A DNA stretch of 8,476 bases from an uncultured Ktedonobacteraceae bacterium (GCA_955652655.1 CATPCK010000780.1:1-8476), one strand, 5' to 3'. Shown: positions 1 through 5,422, counted from the stretch's first letter. The notes: a model not told the origin generated them from the sequence alone. Made by a program: numbers and translations.

Positions 1-1554
1 TGGCGGATGTTCTTCGCGTTGCAGGCGACGTGCCTGCAGGTGCCTGAGCGCAACCCCAATTCTCCGCACGCCCTCCTCGATTTTCTCCTCTTCAGGGAAA
101 GCGAAGCCGAGACGAAAATGCTGCTGACCGCCTCCATCGACATGGAACGGTTCTCCAATGACGAAAGCCACGTGCTCTCTAGTGGCTTCACGTAAAAGGG
201 TGCGTGCTCGCACATCTCCCTGGAGCCTGCACCATAGGTGGAAGCCCCCGCCTGGAGTATTGACTCGTACTGCGTCGCGTAGATGCGTCCTGATCGCCTG
301 TAGCATAAGATCTCGTTTGTTTTGATAATGCTGGCGCAGTTTCGATAGGTGATTGTCGATCAAGCTGTCACGTTGCAATATCTCTGAGACGGCCCATTGT
401 CCGAGCGCATTGGTGTTCAGATCAAAGATTTGTTTGTGGAGTGTGAGTCGCTCGATCATTGGTTCCGGTGCAGCCAACCAGGCTACTCTCAAACCTGGGG
501 CTAGTATTTTAGAGAAGGTGCTCAGATAGATGACCTGTGAATGGGTGTCTAATGACTTTAACGGTTGTGGCTGTTTCCCTCCGAAGTAGACCTCTGAGTA
601 AGGATCATCTTCCAGGATGGGCGTCTGATACCGTCTTGCTAACAGCAGCAAACGCCGCCGCCGTTCAGGTGACATTATCACCCCTGTAGGGTTCTGGAAC
701 GTGGGAAGCGTATAGATCAGGCGTGGTCTATGACGAGCTAAGATGGTCTCCAACAAGTCAACGCGCATTCCATCACTATCTGTGGGGACACCTATGACGC
801 GAGCGCCAAGCGCCCGGAAGGTCTGGATTGCTCCCAGGTACGTAGGTACTTCAACGACAACCTCATCTCCCGGGTTGAGAAGAAAGCGACCAACTAAACC
901 TATGCCTTGTGTTGAGCCTGAGAGTATCAGGATATGTTGTGCATCCACCGCGACACCGCGATTGCGCATCCATACGGCAATACTCCTGCGTAGACTGAGC
1001 AATCCCTCAACTGGACAATAGCCTAGAGCGCTTTGTCGCGCTCGTACGAGACCCTCGGCAAAGATCGAAGTGAGCATTTCGGCTGGGAGCAGATCTGTCG
1101 CAGGGGTACCAGCCGCCAGGGAGATAATGTCATCTCCCACAGACGCCAGTTCGCTCAACATACGCGCATCTGGTCCAAGGATTTCGCGTTCTGTCGTAGG
1201 AAGCCCGAAGAGCCAGGAAGGCCCATTCGCATCATAATTATCATCCAGGTAGTTGAACTGGCTGCGCTTCACAAGCGTACCTCGACCAACGTGTCCTTCG
1301 ACCAGGCCATCACTGGCCAGCTGATTGTAGGCATTCATGACGGTTGTGCGATTTACCTCCAGTGCGCTTGCCAGTGCTCGTTCGGTAGGTAAACGAGTGC
1401 CCTCCGCGAGTTGGCCGGAGAGAATGGCTTCACGAATTTTGTCGCTAATCTGTTGATATAATGGAGTATCGCTACTGCGATCAAGTTGGATGAGCGAACA
1501 TATGGATGCTGTAAAAAGTGGAAGCGGCTGATGTTGTGTTGTGTTTTGTCGCAT
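1..1554 (-). CDS. MocR-type transcriptional regulator (GntR winged helix fused to class I aminotransferase domain), C-terminus cut by window edge
   Basis: The reverse strand is open for 518 codons from an ATG at 1554 to the window edge with no stop, so only the extreme C-terminus is missing. Residues about 30-97 form a GntR winged helix (TPLYQQI, LPTERALA, NRTTVMNAYNQL, GRGTLV). A linker to about 140 leads into a fold-type I aminotransferase domain. Visible PLP-site landmarks are NPTG at 288-291, DDPY at 316-319, the Schiff-base lysine K349 in STFSKILAPGLR, and R481 in HFRLGF, the expected carboxylate-binding arginine. All key residues are present, so PLP binding is likely. MocR proteins are cytoplasmic regulators that sense PLP or amino-compound aldimines (GabR and PdxR are the models). 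The start follows an AGGAGG 6 bases upstream. The gene is divergent from the eIF2B-like gene, its most likely target apart from itself. The effector cannot be read from sequence, and no GABA or vitamin B6 genes are in view. Confidence 0.93.
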   Translation of the reverse strand, partial: MRQNTTQHQPLPLFTASICSLIQLDRSSDTPLYQQISDKIREAILSGQLAEGTRLPTERALASALEVNRTTVMNAYNQLASDGLVEGHVGRGTLVKRSQFNYLDDNYDANGPSWLFGLPTTEREILGPDARMLSELASVGDDIISLAAGTPATDLLPAEMLTSIFAEGLVRARQSALGYCPVEGLLSLRRSIAVWMRNRGVAVDAQHILILSGSTQGIGLVGRFLLNPGDEVVVEVPTYLGAIQTFRALGARVIGVPTDSDGMRVDLLETILARHRPRLIYTLPTFQNPTGVIMSPERRRRLLLLARRYQTPILEDDPYSEVYFGGKQPQPLKSLDTHSQVIYLSTFSKILAPGLRVAWLAAPEPMIERLTLHKQIFDLNTNALGQWAVSEILQRDSLIDNHLSKLRQHYQNKRDLMLQAIRTHLRDAVRVNTPGGGFHLWCRLQGDVRARTLLREATREHVAFVIGEPFHVDGGGQQHFRLGFAFPEEEKIEEGVRRIGVALRHLQARRLQREEHPP

Positions 1555-1566
1555 GTCTTCCTCCTG

Positions 1567-1646
1567 ATTGGCTCATACCAATACAGTGTATCCAATTGGG
1601 AGAGCCGAGAGCAAGGGCCAATTGGCGGTTTATGAAAGAAGCCAAT
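1567..1646. promoter_or_regulatory. CCAAT/ATTGG-rich intergenic region, candidate MocR operator
   Basis: The gap between the divergent MocR and eIF2B-like genes contains CCAAT or its complement at 1567-1571, 1578-1582, 1592-1596, 1595-1599, 1618-1622, 1621-1625 and 1642-1646. Two pairs fuse into CCAATTGG palindromes (1592-1599 and 1618-1625, the latter within GCCAATTGGC). An ATACCA hexamer lies at 1575-1580; as I recall, Bacillus GabR, a MocR protein, binds direct repeats of this hexamer. I see only one exact copy here, with a weaker GTATCCA at 1588-1594. No convincing -35/-10 pair stands out on either strand. The operator role is inferred from position and repetition. Confidence 0.45.
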
Positions 1647-1652
1647 GTAAGC

Positions 1653-1658
1653 AAGGAG
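1653..1658 (+). promoter_or_regulatory. Ribosome binding site fixing the start of the eIF2B-like gene
   Basis: AAGGAG lies 8 bases before the ATG at 1667. The reading frame stays open upstream to a TTG at 1568, but that codon sits in the MocR leader and lacks a Shine-Dalgarno, so 1667 is preferred. Confidence 0.75.
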
Positions 1659-1666
1659 TTATTTAT

Positions 1667-2527
1667 ATGGAGAGCATAGAACAACGCCTATTGACAGTGT
1701 GTAATGATCGTGATCATGGATCACATTGGATTGTGCGTGAAGCGGTCTCAATTTTGTACGATCTCTCTACGGAGAAAACCTCCTCTTCTGAAGAGTCCAT
1801 ACAGCGTCTGCATGATGCGGCCCAAAAATTGGTTCGATCGCACCCGGCGATGGCTGCACTTGCCGGTGCCACGAAGCGTATACTCGACACGCCAGGAGGA
1901 ATCACAGAGATAGCGGCTTCAGCTGCTCGCTTACTGGAGGAAGTCGATAGCGCTACTGAGCGAATTGTTGCATACGCGCGCCCAATGCTTAAAGGAACGC
2001 TCATGACGCATAGCTTGTCTGGAACTGTCCTGGATGTGCTCATAGCCTGCAAAACACAGATTGAGCGTGTCATCGTTTTAGAGGGGCGCCCTCGCTATGA
2101 GGGGAGAAATTTGGCACAATTATTGGTCAAACAGGGCGGTTTAGAAGTTACGTTGATTACTGATGCTCAGGCTGATATTTTTCTTTCGCAATGTCAGGCC
2201 GTCGTCGTCGGGGCAGACACCGTTCTAGCTAATGGGGATGTAATAAATAAAGCCGGTACTGCTTTAATAGCATGGGCAGCGCGTGGACATAAGGTTCCAT
2301 TGTATGTGCTCTGTGAAACATTGAAAATCTCCCCTCGCGCCTGGTCTGGTGGCCTTGCGCAGCTGGAGGAGAAAGAGGCTGAAGAGGTGATGGAGCAACC
2401 TATTGAAGGGGTCACGACACGCAATTTTTATTTTGATCACACGGTTTCCCGCTTAATTACCTCAATCATCACAGAGCGAGGTCCGATGGATCGGCGAGAA
2501 ATCAAACAGTTGCTATCTTCGTATTGA
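1667..2527 (+). CDS. eIF2B alpha/beta/delta-like protein (sugar-phosphate isomerase-related family)
   Basis: The product has 286 residues. The N-terminal third is helical and carries the family segment SHPAMAAL at 58-65. The C-terminal Rossmann-like domain carries THSLSGTVLDVL (114-125), EGRPRYEGR (139-147) and the hallmark VGADTVLANGDVINKAGT (181-198). This fold is shared by eukaryotic eIF2B regulatory subunits, methylthioribose-1-phosphate isomerase (MtnA) and archaeal ribose-1,5-bisphosphate isomerase. The isomerases use a Cys/Asp pair. Here the Asp is kept (D184), but the place expected for the cysteine reads THS (S116), as in eIF2B-alpha. Isomerase activity is therefore doubtful, and a sugar- or nucleotide-phosphate-binding role is possible. 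The protein is shorter than typical MtnA (about 350 residues). It is divergent from the MocR gene and probably shares its control region. No methionine-salvage or RuBisCO genes are in view. The family call is firm; the function is open. Confidence 0.88.
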   Translation: MESIEQRLLTVCNDRDHGSHWIVREAVSILYDLSTEKTSSSEESIQRLHDAAQKLVRSHPAMAALAGATKRILDTPGGITEIAASAARLLEEVDSATERIVAYARPMLKGTLMTHSLSGTVLDVLIACKTQIERVIVLEGRPRYEGRNLAQLLVKQGGLEVTLITDAQADIFLSQCQAVVVGADTVLANGDVINKAGTALIAWAARGHKVPLYVLCETLKISPRAWSGGLAQLEEKEAEEVMEQPIEGVTTRNFYFDHTVSRLITSIITERGPMDRREIKQLLSSY

Positions 2528-2536
2528 TTGTTGAGC

Positions 2537-2565
2537 TTGTTGCGAAAAGTTGTAGGGTGTACAAT
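2537..2565 (+). promoter_or_regulatory. Candidate promoter for the GYD-domain gene
   Basis: TTGTTG (2537-2542) is followed by a 17-base spacer and TACAAT (2560-2565). The -10 box is a 5/6 match and the -35 box is weaker. It starts 9 bases after the eIF2B-like stop codon and would give an mRNA leader of about 88 bases. The -10 box lies in the loop of an inverted repeat (2549-2584). Confidence 0.45.
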
Positions 2566-2584
2566 GCACATGGTTACCCTCAAC
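2549..2584. repeat. Imperfect inverted repeat around the GYD promoter -10 box
   Basis: GTTG-T-AGGGT (2549-2558) pairs with ACCCTCAAC (2576-2584): nine base pairs with one bulged T and a 17-base loop that contains the TACAAT box. No T-run follows, so it is not a classical terminator for the upstream gene. An operator dyad is the alternative. The assignment is tentative. Confidence 0.35.
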
Positions 2585-2659
2585 ATGCTCCATCTTTTAG
2601 GCGAGGTTTAGTGATGCCCTCTGGGGTACTAGCCACTTGAGTGGGAGGAATACAGACCC

Positions 2660-2953
2660 ATGCCAATCTATATTAGCCTGGTCAATCTCACTGAACAAGG
2701 TATAAAGGAAGTCAAAAATGCTCCTGAACGTTTGCAACAGTTCGATACTGCGGCACGAGAAGCTGGAGGAAAACTGATAGGGTTCTACCTGGTCATGGGA
2801 CAATATGATTATATCATCATTACTGAGGCACCTGATGATCAGACCGCTGCTCGTCTTGTTCTTGGTACCATTGCCCAGGGCAGTGTACGTACTCAGACAA
2901 TGAGAGCTTTCCCCCGTGAAGAATTCGAGAGTATTGCGCGTGGTTTACACTGA
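2660..2953 (+). CDS. GYD-domain protein
   Basis: This small soluble protein has 97 residues, the usual size of the family. It opens with MPIYISLVNLTEQGIKEVK, typical of GYD proteins. The centre carries GGKLIGFYLVMGQYDYIII (about 36-54), where GQYD matches the Gly-Tyr-Asp signature that names the family. These features fit a ferredoxin-like alpha/beta barrel that usually dimerises. No enzymatic role is established for the family, and none can be inferred here. GGGAGGAA at 2643-2650 is a good Shine-Dalgarno 9 bases before the ATG. The gene lies 132 bases after the eIF2B-like gene, with its own candidate promoter between, so co-transcription is possible but not required. A strong hairpin follows the stop within a few bases. 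Confidence 0.9.
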   Translation: MPIYISLVNLTEQGIKEVKNAPERLQQFDTAAREAGGKLIGFYLVMGQYDYIIITEAPDDQTAARLVLGTIAQGSVRTQTMRAFPREEFESIARGLH

Positions 2954-2956
2954 TGA

Positions 2957-3007
2957 AAAGTCGCAAATGGTACCTCGCGACATTTCGCTAAGTCCATTTG
3001 CGACTTT
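2957..3007. terminator. Bidirectional hairpin terminator between convergent GYD and yvcK genes
   Basis: A perfect 14-bp inverted repeat pairs AAAGTCGCAAATGG (2957-2970) with CCATTTGCGACTTT (2994-3007) around a 23-base loop. It begins 3 bases after the GYD stop and ends 3 bases before the yvcK stop. The A-rich outer left arm and T-rich outer right arm supply short U-tracts in both directions. The loop is longer than usual for an intrinsic terminator. Confidence 0.8.
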
Positions 3008-3010
3008 CAT

Positions 3011-4042
3011 TTACAGTTCATCAGCGGGGAAGATGGCTCGCACTAACCGTTCAGGGTCATGACGTGCTAAGCGGTCATCTTCCAGATTGAGATGTTCAAT
3101 AGTCACATTGGGAACAAGGCGAGTTAAGCGTGCACGATCAGGCAAAACAGACTCGCTCCTTTCCTCCGCATATGTCTTCAATACCTCCGGGATGAAGGAA
3201 CCATTGTTGACGATAACTCTATCTACACGACCACCGAGATAACGATGAATTTCGTTGACGAAATCCGATGCCTTGAAGCTATCAGTTTCTCCATGCTTGG
3301 TCATCAGGTTACAGATATATACCTTTTCTGCGTCGGATTCGCGTACAGCTCTGGCAATATCGGGTACGAGCAGATTTGGTATGAGACTGGTGTAGAGATC
3401 ACCTGGGCCAATGATGATGGTATCCGCACGGCGTATGGCCCGTATAGATTGAGCACAACCAGGAGCATCCGGGGGAACCAGGCGGAGTTGCTTGATAGGT
3501 GAGAGGTCGTTCGGGTTGTTGATCCCCCTGGTATCGATGTTGGTTTCGCCACAGATCGTAGTGCCGTCTTCCAGGTCAGCGCAGAGAGATGTTTGAGCAA
3601 GCGTGACCGGTAGCACTCGACCTGCCGTATTCAGGAGCTCCTGGGCATCTTCTATAGCCAGCAAGAGGTCTCCGTTATTGATATCCTGTAATCCCTTCAA
3701 GATGAGATTACCCAGGCTATGACCACTCACACCTCTCTGCTCGGCTGCTCCATCCATGTCATCAGATTGCTCAAAGCGGTGCATAAACACCTCGCGCCAG
3801 AGCGCGCCATTACGGGCTAACGCTACCAGTGACTGGCGCAAGTCTCCTAGTGGCACCTGTCGACGGAATTCATCCATCAACCTGCGCGAACTTCCACCAC
3901 TATCTGACATAGTCACGATAGCAATGATATTGAACGAATATTTCTTCATATGGGAAAGAACAGAAAATGTTCCAGAGCCTCCGCCGATAGTAACAACGCG
4001 GCGTCCTGCTAGTCGATCTCCATCGCGATGGGGTCCTGGCAC
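3011..4042 (-). CDS. yvcK: YvcK-type protein (gluconeogenesis factor / UDP-sugar-binding CofD-like family)
   Basis: The product has 343 residues (family usually about 320-340). Family motifs run in order: VVTIGGGSGTF (16-26), TMSDSGGSSRRL (45-55), PLGDLR (64-69), GHSLGN (107-112), GPGDLYTSLIPNLLV (212-226), NLMTKHGETDSF (245-256) and IVNNGSF (277-283). The fold is shared with CofD, the 2-phospho-L-lactate transferase of F420 synthesis, but the GPGDLYTSLIPNLLV and MTKHGETD segments are of the YvcK type. In Bacillus the protein binds UDP-GlcNAc and is needed for growth on gluconeogenic carbon sources and for cell-wall and shape control. The frame stays open to a GTG at 4114 and contains an ATG at 4090. 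I chose the GTG at 4042 because it has AGGAG at ideal spacing and starts 14 residues before the conserved VVTIGGG strand. The usual neighbours rapZ and whiA are absent. Confidence 0.92.
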   Translation of the reverse strand: MPGPHRDGDRLAGRRVVTIGGGSGTFSVLSHMKKYSFNIIAIVTMSDSGGSSRRLMDEFRRQVPLGDLRQSLVALARNGALWREVFMHRFEQSDDMDGAAEQRGVSGHSLGNLILKGLQDINNGDLLLAIEDAQELLNTAGRVLPVTLAQTSLCADLEDGTTICGETNIDTRGINNPNDLSPIKQLRLVPPDAPGCAQSIRAIRRADTIIIGPGDLYTSLIPNLLVPDIARAVRESDAEKVYICNLMTKHGETDSFKASDFVNEIHRYLGGRVDRVIVNNGSFIPEVLKTYAEERSESVLPDRARLTRLVPNVTIEHLNLEDDRLARHDPERLVRAIFPADEL

Positions 4043-4049
4043 GATACTT

Positions 4050-4054
4050 CTCCT
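4050..4054 (-). promoter_or_regulatory. Ribosome binding site deciding the yvcK start
   Basis: On the minus strand AGGAG lies 7 bases before the GTG at 4042. The upstream in-frame ATG at 4090 has only an AAGAGG directly abutting it (no spacing), and the GTG at 4114 has no purine-rich site, so 4042 is the best supported start. Confidence 0.65.
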
Positions 4055-4055
4055 G

Positions 4056-4325
4056 TTGCTAATTGCTGATTGGTCGTTCACGCGATACATCCTCTTACAA
4101 TACAAGAACAACACTAATCTTTTTTGTTGCCAGATATGTAATACGAATACTAGTGGGAAATCAGGTGAGTACTCCCTGACGGCGAATTACCTCAAAGATG
4201 TTAGGAACATTTCTTTTCCATAGCAACAGTCTATCACTGGACTATTCTCTTCGCAAGAATGCATAGTACACCTCGCTTCATTAGAGGTAATTTGGCCGGT
4301 TTCAAAAATTGGTATGAAGGAACCC
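4056..4325. other. Intergenic leader region between divergent yvcK and padR
   Basis: Apart from the dyad at 4161-4179, nothing definite can be read here. No clear -35/-10 pair for yvcK is visible on the minus strand, no open reading frame has a convincing ribosome binding site, and no tRNA or known riboswitch fold was recognised. The segment is more AT-rich than the flanking genes, as expected for promoter DNA. Confidence 0.5.
4161..4179. repeat. Near-palindromic dyad upstream of yvcK
   Basis: TCAGG-T-GAGT (4161-4170) is followed directly by ACTC-CCTGA (4171-4179), a nine-pair dyad with one extra T and a perfect GAGTACTC core. It has no loop, so it looks like a protein-binding site rather than an RNA hairpin. 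It lies about 120 bases upstream of the chosen yvcK start. No regulator can be named. Confidence 0.35.
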
Positions 4326-4353
4326 TTGACAATTAACGATATATCGTTATAAT
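4326..4353 (+). promoter_or_regulatory. Strong promoter of the PadR gene
   Basis: Both hexamers match consensus exactly: TTGACA (4326-4331) and TATAAT (4348-4353), with a 16-base spacer. Transcription would begin near 4360, giving a leader of about 40 bases. The spacer is occupied by an operator-like palindrome, so the promoter is strong but probably repressible. Confidence 0.85.
4334..4349. promoter_or_regulatory. PadR operator 1 (perfect 16-bp palindrome in the promoter spacer)
   Basis: TAACGATATATCGTTA is a perfect palindrome that fills the -35/-10 spacer and overlaps the first two bases of TATAAT. A protein bound here would block RNA polymerase. Position and a second copy downstream suggest binding by the PadR protein encoded just after it; self-repression is common in PadR regulators. 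The binding itself is inferred. Confidence 0.7.
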
Positions 4354-4364
4354 TACTATTAAGA

Positions 4365-4380
4365 ATACGATATATCGCAT
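4365..4380. promoter_or_regulatory. PadR operator 2 (near-perfect copy downstream of the start site)
   Basis: ATACGATATATCGCAT keeps the perfect CGATATATCG core (4368-4377) with one mismatched pair just outside it. Its centre is 31 bp, about three helical turns, from that of operator 1. Two dimers could therefore bind the same DNA face and cover both the promoter and the early transcribed region. Confidence 0.65.
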
Positions 4381-4400
4381 TTATGAAGAGAAAGGTAAAA

Positions 4401-5201
4401 ATGAACATGTTTGGTAAACGATTTGCTTATGAATATCAAGGGGCTGGTGATGAAGGTTGGACTCCTCCCTGGCTACATAGAGAAAGAGAGAGGTTTGGGC
4501 CTCACTTCCATGAGGAGCGCCGCGGGCATGGTCCATTTGGACCTCGACCTCGCTTCTTTGAGATGCACCGCGGACGTGGCCCTTTTCCCTTTGGCCCGGG
4601 TGGCGCGTTTGGCCCTGGTAGTGAAGGACCCCGTTTCTTTGGACGAGGCGATGTGAAATTTGCCCTGCTTGAGCTGCTGCAAGAGCGGCCAATGCATGGG
4701 TATGAAATGATGAAATCGTTGGAAGAGAAGTCGGGTGGCTTCTATTCTCCTAGTGCCGGTTCGATCTATCCCACTTTGCAAATGCTGGAAGATCGTGGTT
4801 TCGTCACTTCTAATAATGTTGAAGGAAAGAAGGTCTATACGATTACTGATAGCGGTCGCGCCATGCTTGCCGAGCGACAGAAAAATGATGAAGAATTTGC
4901 TGGGCCTCCCTGGATGCGCCATCGTGGTGGTAAACATGGCTTTTCCCGTGGCGGTAAACATGGCTTTTCACCAGAATTGCAGGCACTGAGGAGTGAGGCT
5001 ATGGAAGTTGTGCGCTTGCTGACCATTGCAGGGAGAATGTCCTTCCAAGACCCGGAGAAGATGACCCAGTTGCGTTCCGTCATTGAGCGTACCCGCAAAG
5101 AACTGGCTGATATGATCTATAGCGCTGGTTCACAACAGGAACAGTCTTCTGCCACAGGTTCTACAACTCAAACTGATGGCCCTTCGATTGAAGAGGCTTA
5201 G
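4401..5201 (+). CDS. PadR-family transcriptional regulator with Gly/Phe/His-rich N-terminal extension
   Basis: The product has 266 residues. Residues 1-80 are low-complexity, rich in Gly, Pro, Phe, Arg and His. Residues about 82-160 are a PadR winged helix: FALLELLQERPMHGYEM, then SAGSIYPTLQMLEDRGFV and the wing with KKVYTITDSGRAML. Residues 165-190 contain a tandem RGGKHGFS repeat. Residues about 191-240 form the C-terminal helical region used for dimerisation, and the tail is Ser/Thr/Gln-rich. PadR proteins are cytoplasmic DNA-binding repressors, often responsive to small hydrophobic or phenolic ligands; the ligand here is unknown. The frame also offers an ATG at 4383, but that one has no ribosome binding site. 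The ATG at 4401 follows AAAGG at 4391-4395. Two palindromes in the promoter suggest autorepression. No transporter gene, the usual PadR partner, is adjacent. Confidence 0.9.
   Translation: MNMFGKRFAYEYQGAGDEGWTPPWLHRERERFGPHFHEERRGHGPFGPRPRFFEMHRGRGPFPFGPGGAFGPGSEGPRFFGRGDVKFALLELLQERPMHGYEMMKSLEEKSGGFYSPSAGSIYPTLQMLEDRGFVTSNNVEGKKVYTITDSGRAMLAERQKNDEEFAGPPWMRHRGGKHGFSRGGKHGFSPELQALRSEAMEVVRLLTIAGRMSFQDPEKMTQLRSVIERTRKELADMIYSAGSQQEQSSATGSTTQTDGPSIEEA
4923..4970 (+). repeat. In-frame 24-bp tandem duplication inside padR
   Basis: Two consecutive 24-base units (4923-4946 and 4947-4970) encode RGGKHGFS twice, at residues 175-182 and 183-190. The copies differ at only two third-codon positions, so the duplication appears fairly recent. 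It lies between the winged-helix domain and the C-terminal helices and lengthens a His/Lys/Gly-rich linker. Confidence 0.9.
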
Positions 5202-5213
5202 TCGATTCTGCAA

Positions 5214-5282
5214 CAAGAAGGGATACTATCATCTGTTTTCTCCTCAAATGAAAACGGCCAAATGCGATAGTATCCCTTCTTG
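5214..5282. terminator. Long hairpin after padR, probable terminator
   Basis: A perfect 17-bp inverted repeat (5214-5230 with 5266-5282) encloses a 35-base loop. Inside the loop a second perfect stem pairs GTTTTC (5235-5240) with GAAAAC (5250-5255). It starts 12 bases after the padR stop. No T-run follows beyond CTTCTTG, so it is not a textbook intrinsic terminator; it could instead stabilise the padR mRNA end. Confidence 0.6.
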
Positions 5283-5323
5283 GGTTGGGCATGCTGAAAT
5301 GCGCCCGTAAACTACTTCTTGTC

Positions 5324-5352
5324 TTGTGTAAGAATATCGATTGCGGTATACT
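5324..5352 (+). promoter_or_regulatory. Candidate promoter directly before a hairpin element
   Basis: TTGTGT (5324-5329), a 17-base spacer and TATACT (5347-5352) form a plausible sigma-70-type promoter. Transcription would start near 5359, exactly where the left arm of the next hairpin begins. Confidence 0.5.
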
Positions 5353-5358
5353 TGATGC

Positions 5359-5422
5359 AACGGGTATCTCCTCGCCACTCTGTGGGCGCGGTGGCGAGGA
5401 AGTAAGATATCCCGTTCTATTT
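5359..5422 (+). ncRNA. Candidate small structured RNA or structured leader (large hairpin with T-rich tail)
   Basis: Two stacked stems are visible. The outer stem pairs AACGGGTATCT (5359-5369) with AGATA-T-CCCGTT (5405-5416), with one bulged T. The inner stem pairs CCTCGCCAC (5370-5378) perfectly with GTGGCGAGG (5391-5399) around a 12-base loop, and AAGTA (5400-5404) is an internal bulge. CTATTTT follows the outer stem and resembles a terminator tail. With a promoter placed just before it, a free transcript of about 60-70 bases is possible. Alternatives are a second terminator for padR or an attenuator-like leader for the TPR gene. I do not recognise a known RNA family. Confidence 0.4.

Noticed and set aside
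743..1392. Plus-strand open frames (743-1021 and 1033-1392) opposite the MocR gene
   Set aside because: They are antisense shadows. The minus strand is open throughout and encodes recognisable aminotransferase motifs, while the plus-strand products look like random translation.
1..1554. Possible frameshifted or broken aminotransferase because no single listed complete frame covers it
   Set aside because: Codon-by-codon reading from 1554 to 1 gives one uninterrupted frame. It only lacks a stop because the gene crosses the window edge.
1568..1666. Upstream TTG start extending the eIF2B-like protein by 33 residues
   Set aside because: There is no ribosome binding site before the TTG, the added residues do not resemble the family N-terminus, and AAGGAG sits correctly before the ATG at 1667.
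2564..2611. ORF of 15 codons (MHMVTLNMLHLLGEV) in the leader of the GYD gene
   Set aside because: Its ATG overlaps the candidate -10 box and lies upstream of the predicted transcription start, and there is no Shine-Dalgarno.
2629..2642. CCACTTGAGTGG dyad near the GYD ribosome binding site
   Set aside because: The stem is only 4 bp with a TTGA loop, too short to claim as a regulatory structure.
4381..4692. Minus-strand frame of 103 codons opposite the start of padR
   Set aside because: It overlaps the padR promoter and coding region, has no family resemblance, and arises from the low-complexity Gly/Pro/Arg codons on the other strand.
5291..5422. Small ORF of 43 codons beginning MLKCARKLLLVLC between padR and the TPR gene
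   Set aside because: It has no convincing ribosome binding site and runs through the promoter-like element and the whole hairpin at 5359-5416, which explains the sequence better.
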